This document shows positions 24,713 to 34,261 of a DNA stretch of 64,000 bases, one piece after another. This stretch comes from Niabella beijingensis (lineage in GTDB: Bacteria; Bacteroidota; Bacteroidia; Chitinophagales; Chitinophagaceae). Location of the stretch: contig NZ_JAIQDI010000001.1 in assembly GCF_020034665.1 (NCBI RefSeq), positions 3,286,001-3,350,000 on the forward strand. Direction: 5' to 3'. The notes beneath the pieces are model-generated. The model was not told the DNA's origin. It ran no database searches and saw only the letters and a program-made list of their open reading frames with translations. Position numbers and translations under genes: made by a program. How positions within the stretch are numbered: the stretch's first letter is position 1; every line of letters starts with the position of its first letter.

Positions 24713-25570
24713 ATGAAAGGTATCATTCTCGCAGGAGGTTCCGGCACCAGATTGTATCCGATTACAAAAGCTATCAGCAAACAGTTGATGCCGATCTATG
24801 ATAAGCCGATGATCTATTATCCGCTTTCCGTATTGATGATGGCCGGAATCAGAGAGATTCTTATCATCACCACTCCGGAAGACCAGCCCGGTTTTAAACG
24901 GTTGCTTGGTGATGGAGAGCGCATTGGCTGCCGGTTTGAATTTGCAGTGCAGGAGCGGCCCAACGGACTGGCACAGGCATTTATAATCGGGGCGGATTTT
25001 GTCGGATCCGATAAGGTGGCACTGGTTTTGGGCGATAATATCTTTTATGGTGTGGGGTTGGGCTCACAATTAAAGAACTTAACTAATGTGGAAGGCGGAT
25101 ATGTGTTTGCCTACCAGGTGTCTGATCCGGAAAGGTATGGCGTCGTTACATTCGATGAAAATAAAGTGGCAATGTCAATAGAAGAAAAACCGGCGGAGCC
25201 TAAATCCAGCTATGTGGTTCCCGGGCTGTACTTTTATGATAATAGTGTACTGGAGATCGCAAAGAACCTGAAGCCTTCCCCCCGGGGCGAATATGAGATC
25301 ACTGATGTAAATAGGGAATATTTGAACAGAGGAAAATTGCAGGTAGCAGTGCTGGACAGGGGTACGGCCTGGCTGGATACAGGAACGTTTGACTCACTGA
25401 CAGATGCCTCAGAATTTGTTCGTGTGATTGAAAAAAGACAGGGAATGAAGATCGGGTGTATCGAAGAAATCGCATACAGGAATGGGTTTATTAACAGAGA
25501 AGAACTTAACGTATTGGCCGAAGAACTGACTAAAAGTGGTTATGGTGCATACCTCAAAAAACTTAAATAG
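24713..25570 (+). CDS. rfbA: Glucose-1-phosphate thymidylyltransferase
   Basis: A 285-residue enzyme that makes dTDP-glucose from dTTP and glucose-1-phosphate. The nucleotide-binding loop [11 protein letters not shown] is at residues 8-18, followed by [17 protein letters not shown], the RmlA signature. GDNIFYG and [10 protein letters not shown] are also present. The full length is as in RmlA. The next gene starts at the base after its stop codon. It supplies the substrate for rfbB and the downstream amino-sugar genes. Confidence 0.96.
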   Translation: MKGIILAGGSGTRLYPITKAISKQLMPIYDKPMIYYPLSVLMMAGIREILIITTPEDQPGFKRLLGDGERIGCRFEFAVQERPNGLAQAFIIGADFVGSDKVALVLGDNIFYGVGLGSQLKNLTNVEGGYVFAYQVSDPERYGVVTFDENKVAMSIEEKPAEPKSSYVVPGLYFYDNSVLEIAKNLKPSPRGEYEITDVNREYLNRGKLQVAVLDRGTAWLDTGTFDSLTDASEFVRVIEKRQGMKIGCIEEIAYRNGFINREELNVLAEELTKSGYGAYLKKLK

Positions 25571-25999
25571 ATGAATATCCGTTTGATCAAGGGGGGCGAG
25601 CATATTGACCAACGGGGCCGTTTGCTGTTTAGTAATGGATTTGATTTCAGCCCTGTAAAACGTATCTTTACAATTGAACACAACGATCCTTCATTTATAA
25701 GAGGCTGGATGGGGCACGAGATCGAGAACCGCTGGTTTTTGGCAGTTTGTGGTGCTTTTCAGATAAAAGTAACAGAAGTTACCGACTGGCAAGCTCCGGA
25801 TATCAGTGATGCAGAATGTGAAGTCTTCCTTTTAAATGCAGATACGTTAGATGTGTTGCACATACCTCCCGGAAATGTTTTTTGTCTGCAAGCAATTGCG
25901 CCCGGGTCAAAATTAATGGTCATGTCGGATTATGCGGTGGGCGTTACCAATGATGAGCACCGCTACCCGGTTCTGTATGGAAATGCCTTTCAGGAATAA
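25571..25999 (+). CDS. RmlC-like cupin, probable sugar isomerase/epimerase
   Basis: A 142-residue single-domain cupin that starts directly after rfbA. HIDQRGRLLFSNGFDFSPVKRIF resembles the N-terminal strands of the WxcM/FdtA sugar-nucleotide isomerases, but it is more distant from them than the two FdtA-like genes downstream. Sugar-modifying cupins of this shape change stereochemistry or keto position of dTDP-4-keto sugars. No metal triad can be assigned with certainty. The position inside the dTDP-sugar genes supports a role on a dTDP-hexose, but the exact reaction is unknown. Confidence 0.7.
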   Translation: MNIRLIKGGEHIDQRGRLLFSNGFDFSPVKRIFTIEHNDPSFIRGWMGHEIENRWFLAVCGAFQIKVTEVTDWQAPDISDAECEVFLLNADTLDVLHIPPGNVFCLQAIAPGSKLMVMSDYAVGVTNDEHRYPVLYGNAFQE

Positions 26000-26042
26000 C
26001 TTGAAAATGCTTAATGATCAATTTGTTTTATAGTTGAATCCA

Positions 26043-26624
26043 ATGAACACCGAATTTTTTTTTGCGCATCCATCTGCTGTTATTGATGATAGTTGCACTA
26101 TCGGAACAAAAACAAAAATCTGGCACTTTTCCCACATTATGTCCGGATGTATTATCGGAAAGAACTGCAATCTTGGTCAAAATGTAATGGTAGCTTCTGG
26201 CGTAGTACTGGGAAATAATGTAAAAGTACAAAACAACGTTTCGATTTATGAAGGAGTGAGCTGCGAGGATGATGTGTTTCTTGGTCCCTGCGTGGTATTT
26301 ACCAATGTAGTGAACCCCAGAAGCGCTATCAGCCGTAAAAGCGAATATAAGAAAACGCTTGTGAAAAGAGGTGCAACGATTGGGGCTAATGCAACTATTG
26401 TATGTGGAAATACAATAGGTGAATATGCTTTTATTGGTGCGGGTGCAGTGGTGACTAAAGATATCCCGGATTATGCATTGGTTATGGGCAATCCGGCAAG
26501 GCAAACAGGCTGGATGAGTGAGTATGGGCATAAATTGCAATTTGATGGGAATGGTCATGCTGTCTGCCCGGAAAGTGGCAAACAATATCTGTTAAAGGGG
26601 AATAAGGTTTCTATATTAAAATAG
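26043..26624 (+). CDS. Hexapeptide-repeat sugar N-acetyltransferase (WbpD/WlbB-like)
   Basis: A 193-residue left-handed beta-helix acetyltransferase. Hexapeptide turns run through [19 protein letters not shown] and [36 protein letters not shown] at the start and the closing region [24 protein letters not shown] segment are typical of WbpD/WlbB, which acetylate the 3-amino group of UDP-GlcNAc(3N)A. It is followed four bases later by a WbpB/WlbA-like oxidoreductase, as in the di-N-acetyl uronic acid pathway. The matching 6-dehydrogenase is not in the window. The start at 26043 is the first ATG. Confidence 0.82.
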   Translation: MNTEFFFAHPSAVIDDSCTIGTKTKIWHFSHIMSGCIIGKNCNLGQNVMVASGVVLGNNVKVQNNVSIYEGVSCEDDVFLGPCVVFTNVVNPRSAISRKSEYKKTLVKRGATIGANATIVCGNTIGEYAFIGAGAVVTKDIPDYALVMGNPARQTGWMSEYGHKLQFDGNGHAVCPESGKQYLLKGNKVSILK

Positions 26625-26628
26625 CGGA

Positions 26629-27651
26629 GTGGGGAATACACTAAAATTTGCCGTTGTTGGTTGCGGCCATATTGGTAAACGTCATGCGGAGATGATCAGC
26701 CGGAATAAGGATTGTGTGTTGGCTGCATTTGTTGATGTACAAACAAAAGAAAAATTGGAGCTGGAGCAGTTTTCCGCCCCTCTTTTTTCCTCACTTGAGG
26801 CCTTGCTGGCCTCAGATGTAGGTCAGGAGATTGATGTTATCACTATCGCGACTCCCAACGGATATCATGCAGATCAGGCCATGAAATGCCTGGATGCTAA
26901 AAAACATGTTGTACTGGAGAAACCAATCGCATTGTATAAGGCTGATGCAGAAAAAGTTATTTATAAGGCCTTACAGGTACGTAAGCAGGTGTTTGCAGTA
27001 ATGCAGAATCGCTATAGCCCACCGAGCGTCTGGTTGAAGCAACTTCTTGAAAAAGGAATACTGGGAAAGATTTTTCTTGTTCAGATTAACTGCTTCTGGA
27101 ACCGGGATGAACGTTATTATAAAAAAGAAAGCTGGCATGGAAAAAAAGAGCTGGATGGTGGAACCTTGTTCACTCAGTTCAGTCATTTCATTGATCTTAT
27201 ATATTGGTGTTTTGGTGATATAACAAATATCCGGGCAAGATTCCGAGATTTTAATCATCAGGAGTTGACTGATTTTGAAGATAGCGGAGTGATCAGCTTC
27301 GATTTTGTAAATGGAGGAATGGGTTGTCTGAATTATAGTACGGCAGTATGGGATAAGAACCTGGAAAGCCATGTCACAGTAATTGCAGAAAAGGGCTCTC
27401 TTAAAGTAGGTGGGCAATACATGAATGAGGTAGAATATTGTCATATTAAGGATTATACAATGCCGGAGCTTACGCCGGTCAATCCGGATAATAGCGATGG
27501 GACATATAAGGGATCAGCAGCAAATCTTCATTATATTATAGAAAATGTGGTGGAGGTACTACGGCATGGAGGTGAGCTGACAACGAATGTCCTTGAAGGG
27601 ATGAAAGTGGTGGATATTATTGAAAGGATATATCAACAGTTGGGTAGATGA
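26629..27651 (+). CDS. Gfo/Idh/MocA family oxidoreductase (WbpB/WlbA-like)
   Basis: A 340-residue NAD-dependent sugar oxidoreductase. The Rossmann motif VVGCGHIGKRHAEMI is at residues 9-23. EKPIALYKADAEKVI (the EKP motif with catalytic Lys) and DGGTLFTQFSHFIDLI follow. In WbpB/WlbA the enzyme oxidises C3 of UDP-GlcNAcA before transamination. It starts with GTG four bases after the acetyltransferase gene, and its stop codon overlaps the next ATG. The pairing with a WbpD-like gene supports this role, but other C3 oxidations are possible. Confidence 0.85.
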   Translation: MGNTLKFAVVGCGHIGKRHAEMISRNKDCVLAAFVDVQTKEKLELEQFSAPLFSSLEALLASDVGQEIDVITIATPNGYHADQAMKCLDAKKHVVLEKPIALYKADAEKVIYKALQVRKQVFAVMQNRYSPPSVWLKQLLEKGILGKIFLVQINCFWNRDERYYKKESWHGKKELDGGTLFTQFSHFIDLIYWCFGDITNIRARFRDFNHQELTDFEDSGVISFDFVNGGMGCLNYSTAVWDKNLESHVTVIAEKGSLKVGGQYMNEVEYCHIKDYTMPELTPVNPDNSDGTYKGSAANLHYIIENVVEVLRHGGELTTNVLEGMKVVDIIERIYQQLGR

Positions 27652-28058
27652 CAGAACTGCCTCAGATCATTCAGCTGCCAAGGGTTGTCGACAAAAGAGG
27701 GAACCTTTCTTTTTTGCAGCACTGCACACCGATTCCTTTTGAAATTAAAAGGACCTACTGGATATATGATGTTCCAGGGGGAGCCACAAGGGGGGGGCAT
27801 GCATTCAGAGAGCAGCAGGAATTTATTATTGCGTTGTCCGGCAGTTTCGACATAATACTGGATAATGGTGAAAAGGAAACGCGTTACTCCTTGAACAGGT
27901 CTTATTTCGGACTCTTTGTTCCGAAACTATATTGGAGAAGGGTTGAAAATTTTTCAACCAATTCGCTGGCTTTATTTGTTTCCGACAGGAAATTCAACGC
28001 AAGTGATTATGTAAGGGATTTTGAAGAGTTTCAACAGTTGAAGAGTGTACTCCGTTAA
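27648..28058 (+). CDS. fdtA: dTDP-4-keto-6-deoxyhexose 3,4-ketoisomerase, FdtA/QdtA-like (copy 1)
   Basis: A 136-residue cupin of the WxcM/FdtA family that moves the keto group of dTDP-4-keto-6-deoxyglucose from C4 to C3. The family pattern is clear: DKRGNLSFLQ, FEIKRTYWIYDVPGGATRGGHAF (His in the RGGHA active-site region), FIIALSGSFDIILDNG and YWRRVENFS. The Tyr and Arg around RTYWIYDVP are typical. It overlaps the previous gene by four bases and the next by 14. Whether it yields the galacto (FdtA) or gluco (QdtA) epimer cannot be decided by eye. Confidence 0.88.
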   Translation: MTELPQIIQLPRVVDKRGNLSFLQHCTPIPFEIKRTYWIYDVPGGATRGGHAFREQQEFIIALSGSFDIILDNGEKETRYSLNRSYFGLFVPKLYWRRVENFSTNSLALFVSDRKFNASDYVRDFEEFQQLKSVLR

Positions 28059-28467
28059 TGATTGCAAGGTTGTTGAGTTGCCGATTGTTCATAATGAATC
28101 GGGCAATATCACCGTTTTGGAAAACGGCGCGAACATCCCTTTTGATATAAAAAGGATCTATTATTTATATGATGTACCAATGGATACGGAGCGGGGAGGG
28201 CATGCACACTATGATCTGAACCAGTATATAATTGCAGCAAGCGGCTCTTTCAGAGTTCTACTTGATGATTGCATCAATCAAAAAGAAGTGTTCTTGAACC
28301 GGCCGGACAGGGCATTGCACATCGTGCCTGGGATATGGCGGGAGATCAGGGATTTTTCAAGTGGCAGCATCTGCCTGGTGCTCGCATCTACTATTTACTC
28401 TGAAGAGGATTACATACGTAATTATGATGATCTAAAAGCTTTCAGAAATGAGGGATCAGTTTTTTAA
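28045..28467 (+). CDS. dTDP-4-keto-6-deoxyhexose 3,4-ketoisomerase, FdtA/QdtA-like (copy 2)
   Basis: A 140-residue paralogue of the preceding gene with the same motifs: [35 protein letters not shown] and [12 protein letters not shown]. It starts with GTG inside the end of copy 1 and overlaps the next gene by 20 bases. The two copies have clearly diverged, so this is not a recent duplication. One may be FdtA-like and the other QdtA-like, or they may act as a heteromer. It has RGGHAH where copy 1 has RGGHAF. Confidence 0.85.
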   Translation: MYSVNDCKVVELPIVHNESGNITVLENGANIPFDIKRIYYLYDVPMDTERGGHAHYDLNQYIIAASGSFRVLLDDCINQKEVFLNRPDRALHIVPGIWREIRDFSSGSICLVLASTIYSEEDYIRNYDDLKAFRNEGSVF

Positions 28468-29014
28468 ACACGTGCTGGCTGACGTTCAGTCCTCAAATAT
28501 TGGTGAACAGACATCTATCTGGCAATTTGTGGTAATCTTGAAAAATGCAGTAATTGGTAGTAATTGTAATATCAGCTGTTTTGTATTTGTTGAGAATGAC
28601 GTGATAATAGGCAATAATGTTACGGTGAAATCGGGTGTTCAGCTTTGGGATGGACTCAGAATTGAGGATGATGTTTTCATTGGCCCGAACGTTGCGTTCA
28701 CAAACGATCTGGTGCCACGGTCGAAGCGTTATCCGGGGAAGTTTTTGGAAACGCATATTAAGAAGGGCGCTTCTATCGGTGCAAATGCAACCATCATCGC
28801 GGGGTGTTCAATCGGACGTTATGCGCTGATTGGGGCCGGCAGTGTAGTAACCAATACTGTTGAGGATTATTATGTTTACTATGGGAACCCCGCCCGGCAC
28901 AGCGGATATGTCACAAAAGAAGGAGTATTGGTAGCTCTTGATTTTAAAGACGAGGAACAGAATTTTTATGTTTTCGCCGAAACAGGGGAGCTGGTAAAAG
29001 TGCAGAAGCAATGA
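28448..29014 (+). CDS. fdtC: dTDP-3-amino-3,6-dideoxyhexose N-acetyltransferase, FdtC/QdtC-like
   Basis: A 188-residue left-handed beta-helix acetyltransferase with hexapeptide turns ([40 protein letters not shown]). A catalytic His is not obvious, because the usual segment reads [16 protein letters not shown]. NDxxPRS is common in FdtC/QdtC and related enzymes, which transfer acetyl from acetyl-CoA to the 3-amino group made by FdtB. It lies between the FdtA-like and FdtB-like genes and overlaps both. It is less like WbpD than the enzyme at 26043. Confidence 0.83.
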   Translation: MRDQFFKHVLADVQSSNIGEQTSIWQFVVILKNAVIGSNCNISCFVFVENDVIIGNNVTVKSGVQLWDGLRIEDDVFIGPNVAFTNDLVPRSKRYPGKFLETHIKKGASIGANATIIAGCSIGRYALIGAGSVVTNTVEDYYVYYGNPARHSGYVTKEGVLVALDFKDEEQNFYVFAETGELVKVQKQ

Positions 29015-30123
29015 TAAAATTCCTGGATCTGCAGAAAATCAACCTGGTTCGTCAGGAGGAGATCGAGCAGCGGTTGCTTGATACATTCCGAAGCGGATGG
29101 TACCTGCAGGGAAAAGAACTAAGAACATTCGAGTCGGCATTGGCTGCATACATTGGAGTTGACCATGCTATTGGAGTAGCTAGTGGTCTGGATGCACTCC
29201 GGCTGATCCTGCGGGGATATATCGAGTTGGGCGTCATACATGAAGGGGATGAGATAATCGTTCCGGCAAATACTTATATTGCCAGTATCCTGGCGATTAC
29301 GGATAACCGGTTAAAACCGGTGCTAGTAGAGCCGGAGTCTGCGACCTATAACATCGATTTTGAGAAAATAGAAATGGCCGTAAGTGCCAGGACCAAAGCG
29401 ATCATGGTTGTTCATCTTTACGGACGCTGTGCATGGTCGGAGAAATTAGTGCAGCTGGCAGATAAATATGATCTTAAAATTATTGAAGACAGTGCACAGG
29501 CAATTGGAGCCTGCTGGTGTAACAGAAGAACCGGGGGACTGGGTGATGCCGCGGGTTTTAGCTTTTATCCCGGCAAGAATCTCGGTGCTTTGGGAGATGG
29601 AGGAGCTGTTTTAACCAATGACCTGCAACTGAAAGAGATCGTTAGCTCCCTGGCAAACTATGGCGCTTCTGAAAAATATATACACAGGTTTAAAGGAATA
29701 AACTCCCGGTTGAGCGAACTGCAGGCTACCGTTTTGAATGTAAAGTTAAAATATCTTGATGAGGAGAATGCGCAACGCAGGGAGATCGCACATCGTTATA
29801 GTGCCGGAATAGAAAATACCAGCATACTGCTGCCCGAAGAACCGGCAGACAGTTTGGAGCATGTCTGGCACTTATTTGTGATCCGTTCTGCAGCACGTTA
29901 CAAACTCCAGGATCATCTCCGGGACCACCATATTCAAACATTGATTCATTACCCGGTTCCTCCTCATAAACAAGAGGCATATCAGGAATGGAACGATCTG
30001 CATTTGCCATTATCTGAACAGATACACCAGCAAGTACTTAGTTTGCCAATTAGTCCTGTAATGACAACAGAAGAAACAGAAAAGGTCATTGCGGCAGTCA
30101 ATAGCTTTCGGGCAGTTCAATGA
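29011..30123 (+). CDS. fdtB: DegT/DnrJ/EryC1 sugar aminotransferase, FdtB-like
   Basis: A 370-residue PLP-dependent aminotransferase that uses glutamate to aminate a keto-sugar nucleotide. The PLP lysine is K189 in [18 protein letters not shown] and the pyridine-binding Asp is D160 in [11 protein letters not shown]. In context it should aminate the dTDP-3-keto-6-deoxyhexose from the FdtA-like isomerases. It is the only sugar aminotransferase in the locus, so it may also serve the WbpB/WbpD-like pair. Its ATG overlaps the previous stop, and its stop overlaps the flippase start. Confidence 0.92.
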   Translation: MIKFLDLQKINLVRQEEIEQRLLDTFRSGWYLQGKELRTFESALAAYIGVDHAIGVASGLDALRLILRGYIELGVIHEGDEIIVPANTYIASILAITDNRLKPVLVEPESATYNIDFEKIEMAVSARTKAIMVVHLYGRCAWSEKLVQLADKYDLKIIEDSAQAIGACWCNRRTGGLGDAAGFSFYPGKNLGALGDGGAVLTNDLQLKEIVSSLANYGASEKYIHRFKGINSRLSELQATVLNVKLKYLDEENAQRREIAHRYSAGIENTSILLPEEPADSLEHVWHLFVIRSAARYKLQDHLRDHHIQTLIHYPVPPHKQEAYQEWNDLHLPLSEQIHQQVLSLPISPVMTTEETEKVIAAVNSFRAVQ

Positions 30124-31370
30124 AACTTATAAAAACAAGTTTATTTACTTCGGTATCACAAAGCATCGGTATTCTGGGCGGTTTAGTGAGCGTAAAAGTG
30201 ATCACCTCCCAGGTCGGGCCACAAGGCATGGCTTACACGGGCCAGTTTATAAATGCAACAGCTTTATTATCGCTTTTTGCGGGTGGGGCTATGTCCACCG
30301 GTGTGGTAAAATACCTGGCTGAATATACCGGCGATCGCCAGCGGCAGCAGACCGTGATACAGACGGCGTTTTGGATCACCATTATATGTTCGCTGGGTAC
30401 TGGTGCAGCCGTACTTTTTTTTGCCCCTTCTTTATCCGCCAGCACATTTCGCACCCCGGAGTATGGGGTGGCATATATTTTTTGGGCATTGCTTCTGGTT
30501 TTCACAAATCTTTCCGTTTTAATGTCGAGTATCCTCAATGGAATAAAACAAATTCGTTTTTTGACGTTGGCGAACATTTTAGGCACTGTTGCAGGCGTGG
30601 GAATAACAATTTTGTTTGCAAAAAAATACCAGGTGCTTGGTGTGCTGATTGCCCCCAGTGTTACTGCAGTGCTGCTGTTTTTGGTACATCTCTATTTTCT
30701 GAATCGGCACCGGTGGTTCTCTTTGGGTGAGATTCTGAAATTCCAACTGAATCGGACCATGGTTAAGCTGCTGCTGTCCTTTACACTGATGGTAACTGTC
30801 TCTGGTTTTTTAACTCCTTACATCCAGTTGTTTATCCGTAATAAAATTATCGGGGAGCTGGGATTCAGCGATGCCGGGTACTGGCAGGCTGTTACCCGGA
30901 TCTCAGATTATTACCTTGGGTTTGTAATTGCCGTGTTATCTGTTTATTACCTGCCCCGTTTATCAGAAGCAAAAGGGCGAGAGGAGCTACGAGCTGAAAT
31001 CTGGACTGGATATAAAGTGATACTTCCCGCGGTTATGATTATGGCTCTTGTAATTTGGCTCTGCCGGTTTTTTATTATCCGGGTGTTGATGACGGAAGAC
31101 TTTTTGCCTGCAGCAAGATTGTTTGGTGCTCAGTTTATAGCGGATATCTTTAAAATAGGATCCTGGCTTTTGGCGTATCTGATGGTAGCTAAGACAATGA
31201 AATATACATTTATGCTTACGGAGATCATTTTCACGGTCTGTTATGGGGGGCTATCCATTGTTCTGATAAAGCAGTTTGGTTTGCCGGGGGTGGTCTATGC
31301 ATTTTTGATTACATACCTCCTTTATTGGATACTGATGTATGTGCTTATGCGGAAATATAAATACCTGTGA
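30120..31370 (+). CDS. O-antigen/capsule repeat-unit flippase (Wzx-like)
   Basis: A 416-residue inner-membrane protein with about twelve hydrophobic helices. The N-terminus KTSLFTSVSQSIGILGGLVS and VKVITSQVGPQGMAYTGQF resemble WzxE-type O-antigen translocases. It flips undecaprenyl-linked oligosaccharides from the cytoplasmic to the periplasmic face. ATGA overlap couples it to the aminotransferase gene. A second, MurJ-like flippase follows 1 kb downstream. Confidence 0.9.
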   Translation: MKLIKTSLFTSVSQSIGILGGLVSVKVITSQVGPQGMAYTGQFINATALLSLFAGGAMSTGVVKYLAEYTGDRQRQQTVIQTAFWITIICSLGTGAAVLFFAPSLSASTFRTPEYGVAYIFWALLLVFTNLSVLMSSILNGIKQIRFLTLANILGTVAGVGITILFAKKYQVLGVLIAPSVTAVLLFLVHLYFLNRHRWFSLGEILKFQLNRTMVKLLLSFTLMVTVSGFLTPYIQLFIRNKIIGELGFSDAGYWQAVTRISDYYLGFVIAVLSVYYLPRLSEAKGREELRAEIWTGYKVILPAVMIMALVIWLCRFFIIRVLMTEDFLPAARLFGAQFIADIFKIGSWLLAYLMVAKTMKYTFMLTEIIFTVCYGGLSIVLIKQFGLPGVVYAFLITYLLYWILMYVLMRKYKYL

Positions 31371-32302
31371 CGCCGGTTGATGTAAAAATCGATATTGTTT
31401 GTTTGAACTGGAACTACAGTCGCTACATTCCCTTTTTTTTGGAATGTTTGTCAAATCAGACAGACAAAAACTTCAGGCTTTTGTTTTGTGATAATGCCTC
31501 TACTGACGACAGCATTCCTGTTTTTGAATCGGAGATCAGCAAGTATAATTTTCCCCGCGTACTTATCCGGCGGACGGAGCCGTACGGGGTCTCAGCGAAT
31601 TTAAATCACGTATTAAGGAATTATCCGGTGGCTTTCTATTGCATGATCATATCAGTGGATGACTGGCTGAAACCAATGGCTATCGAAAACCGGATGGGCT
31701 TTTTTAATAAACATGCTGATACCGACGTATTGCTAAGTCATCCACTTTTCTTTTTTGAGGATACGACGACTTATCAAGAAACCGCTTTTGATCAACATTT
31801 ATTGACGGGTGATGTATTTTCGCGCCTGATCCTGGGAAATTTTTTAAGTGCTCCGGGAAGTGTCTGGCGGCTATCGGTACTAAAAGATCTCGACTTTTTT
31901 GATGAGAATTTGGCCTTTGAAGATTGGGATATGTGGCTTCGTTGTATAAAGAATAAGAAAAAGATACGTATAGCCGACGATCAACAGGTCGTATACCGGC
32001 GTCACGGCAATAGCTTTTCAGCACGCCTTGATTTGAAGAACTTTTATAATTATAAGCAAACGCTGGACAAATACGACGATCATCCCAATTACCGGAAATC
32101 ATTGAATCGTCGGAAAATTGATACACTTTATTATCTCTATACCCATTTGGGTGACTTTTCCGAAAAGGAAGCGAGGGAATATCTGAAAGTGTTGCAGGCT
32201 CCCTCGGTAGCTGTTATATTATGGAGGGTAAAAATTCTTTTGAAGTTGAGGCTTCGGAAAACAACATTTAAAAATATCCGTACATCGCTCTTTGCGGTGT
32301 GA
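31367..32302 (+). CDS. Glycosyltransferase family 2
   Basis: A 311-residue GT-A glycosyltransferase. The N-terminal IDIVCLNWNYSRYIPFFLEC and FCDNASTDDS (nucleotide-binding) are typical of GT2. The metal-binding Asp pair is in IISVDDWLKP, and the ED motif is in AFEDWDMWLRC. It transfers a sugar from an NDP donor onto the growing lipid-linked repeat unit at the inner membrane. It starts with a GTG that overlaps the flippase stop (GTGA). From about here onward the locus becomes more AT-rich. Confidence 0.9.
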   Translation: MTPVDVKIDIVCLNWNYSRYIPFFLECLSNQTDKNFRLLFCDNASTDDSIPVFESEISKYNFPRVLIRRTEPYGVSANLNHVLRNYPVAFYCMIISVDDWLKPMAIENRMGFFNKHADTDVLLSHPLFFFEDTTTYQETAFDQHLLTGDVFSRLILGNFLSAPGSVWRLSVLKDLDFFDENLAFEDWDMWLRCIKNKKKIRIADDQQVVYRRHGNSFSARLDLKNFYNYKQTLDKYDDHPNYRKSLNRRKIDTLYYLYTHLGDFSEKEAREYLKVLQAPSVAVILWRVKILLKLRLRKTTFKNIRTSLFAV

Positions 32303-32376
32303 GACCATGATATGGATCTGATTGGATTTTTGATCGGACAAATACTCATCGTCTGATTTAACCAGAAATTGAAATA

Positions 32377-33672
32377 GTGAAAAGTGTTATAAAAACATTG
32401 AAAAGTAAGCAAGGGTATTTCCGGCTTAGTGTTTTGGTTATTGTAAATCTTGCAATGCAATTTATTTTTCAATGGTATACGATCGTTTTGTTAGGAGCTG
32501 GCGCTGAAACAGATGCTTTTTTTGGAGCAATGACATTACCAACGATGATATTGAGTATGCTGAGTAGCTCCTTAAGCATGGTGCTTGTTCCCGTTTTTTC
32601 GGAATTTGATAGGGAAAAAGATTTAAGTGTGGCCTGGGATTTCTTTTGTGCCATCGGGTTGGTATTTATTGCATTAGGAATAATCCTTTTTAGCTTATCT
32701 TCCTATTGGGTAACCTATCTTTTGCCGGGGTTTAAGGATGAAAAACAGATCTTGGCAGTTAGTCTGACTAAAATACAGCTCATTGGGATGGTAATGTCAG
32801 CCTTACTTAGTATCGTTTGGGCGGCACATGCATCCAGAAATAAGTTTGTTTTTGTTGAAACCACTGCGATTCTTGCTAACATGTTAGCACTGCTTGCGCT
32901 ATTCCTATTTAAAACAAAGATTGATATCTATCTAATCTCATGGATCAGTATCTTCCGAATAACGTTGCAGGTGATTTTTTTATCAGGCGTCCTTGGTAAA
33001 CCCAGGATTCCCAATTTTAAAACAGATACTTTTAAGGTTGTATGGAAAAGGCTTCGGCCTTTATTAATGGGTAATTTATATTATAAAACGGATCCTATTG
33101 TTGATAAGTACTTTTTATCACAGTCGCAAACCGGGCGGCTTACTATTTTTAATTTGGCACAGCAAATCTACGCTGTCGGAAATATGATATTCATAAAAGT
33201 ATTTGTAAATACGATGGTGCCTAAAATAGCTGTTGCCCGTAAAAATGATGACTTGAGCGCTGCCAAAAAAATTTATTATACAAGGCTATGGCTTTTATTA
33301 GCGATGACGATCATCTGTTCGTTGCTGATCTTGCTTTTCGGCCGTTTTTTTCTTTCAATAGCCTTTAAGTATAAAAACTTTTCAGCGGATCATGTATATT
33401 CGCTATGGAACACCTTATTGCTTTTGAGCGGACTTTGGATTGGAGGCGTGTTGGGAAGCGTAACCTCTTCTACATTTTACTCGTTGGGGGATACTGTTAC
33501 ACCAACAAGAATTGGGGCTATTTGCTTTACTTTGTTTATTCCCTTAAAGATTTTTGTGTACTATAAATTTGGCTTTTGGGGATTAGGAGTGGCTATTTCT
33601 TCTTACTATATGTTTAGTTTTGCAATTCAAGCTTTTTATTTAACAAAGAGATTTAGAATTTATGATAAATGA
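32377..33672 (+). CDS. MurJ-like lipid-linked oligosaccharide flippase
   Basis: A 431-residue membrane protein of the MOP superfamily, MurJ (MviN) branch. LGAGAETDAFFGAMTLPTM matches the conserved N-terminal ETDAFF segment of MurJ-like proteins, and about twelve hydrophobic helices follow. YSLGDTVTPTRIGAICF near residue 375 resembles the second conserved MurJ segment. The GTG start at 32377 lies 75 bp after the glycosyltransferase gene. True MurJ is essential and usually lies elsewhere; copies in polysaccharide loci may flip a second substrate. It overlaps the methyltransferase gene by 11 bp. Confidence 0.85.
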   Translation: MKSVIKTLKSKQGYFRLSVLVIVNLAMQFIFQWYTIVLLGAGAETDAFFGAMTLPTMILSMLSSSLSMVLVPVFSEFDREKDLSVAWDFFCAIGLVFIALGIILFSLSSYWVTYLLPGFKDEKQILAVSLTKIQLIGMVMSALLSIVWAAHASRNKFVFVETTAILANMLALLALFLFKTKIDIYLISWISIFRITLQVIFLSGVLGKPRIPNFKTDTFKVVWKRLRPLLMGNLYYKTDPIVDKYFLSQSQTGRLTIFNLAQQIYAVGNMIFIKVFVNTMVPKIAVARKNDDLSAAKKIYYTRLWLLLAMTIICSLLILLFGRFFLSIAFKYKNFSADHVYSLWNTLLLLSGLWIGGVLGSVTSSTFYSLGDTVTPTRIGAICFTLFIPLKIFVYYKFGFWGLGVAISSYYMFSFAIQAFYLTKRFRIYDK

Positions 33673-34261
33673 TAAACACAATATAATTGAAACAATTGAA
33701 TCACGGACATTTGTGGTGCTTGATGTTGGATGTGGACCAGGTAAGAAGAAACCGGAATGGATTGGAATAGATGCCTTGGATTTTGAAGGAGTTGATATTG
33801 TAGGAAACATCTATGAAATTGTAACTCATTTTCCTGATAAATCGGTTGACGAAATTCACTCGTATCATTTTTTTGAACACATTCCGGATATCGTAACTTT
33901 GTTACAGGAATTTCAGCGTATATTAAAAAATGGTGGCGTTATTAAGACTGTGGTTCCCCACTTTTCGAATGCTTATTTCTACTCTGACTATACCCATAAG
34001 CATTTCTTTGGATTATATTCAATGTCATATTTGGTCAAGGACAACTTGTTTCGGCGGAGGGTTCCCAATTATCAGGTTCATATTGACCTGACGTTAGACG
34101 CGGTTCATCTTCGGTTCTCTTCTCCGTTTTTAATAACAAGAATGTTTAGAAAATTTTATGAAGTTGTAATTAACAGCAGTAATTTGTTTAAAGAAATTTA
34201 TGAAGATAGTTGGTCAAGGAATTTTCCCTGTTATGAAATTGAGTACATAATGAAAAAATAA
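33662..34261 (+). CDS. SAM-dependent methyltransferase
   Basis: A 199-residue class I methyltransferase. Motif I VLDVGCGPGKKKPEWIGID binds S-adenosylmethionine; SYHFFEHIPDIVTLLQEFQ and LKNGGVIKTVVP correspond to motifs II-III. The form is typical of small methyltransferases in polysaccharide clusters that O-methylate a sugar residue or cap a chain. Its stop codon overlaps the next start codon by one base. Confidence 0.85.
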   Translation: MINDKHNIIETIESRTFVVLDVGCGPGKKKPEWIGIDALDFEGVDIVGNIYEIVTHFPDKSVDEIHSYHFFEHIPDIVTLLQEFQRILKNGGVIKTVVPHFSNAYFYSDYTHKHFFGLYSMSYLVKDNLFRRRVPNYQVHIDLTLDAVHLRFSSPFLITRMFRKFYEVVINSSNLFKEIYEDSWSRNFPCYEIEYIMKK

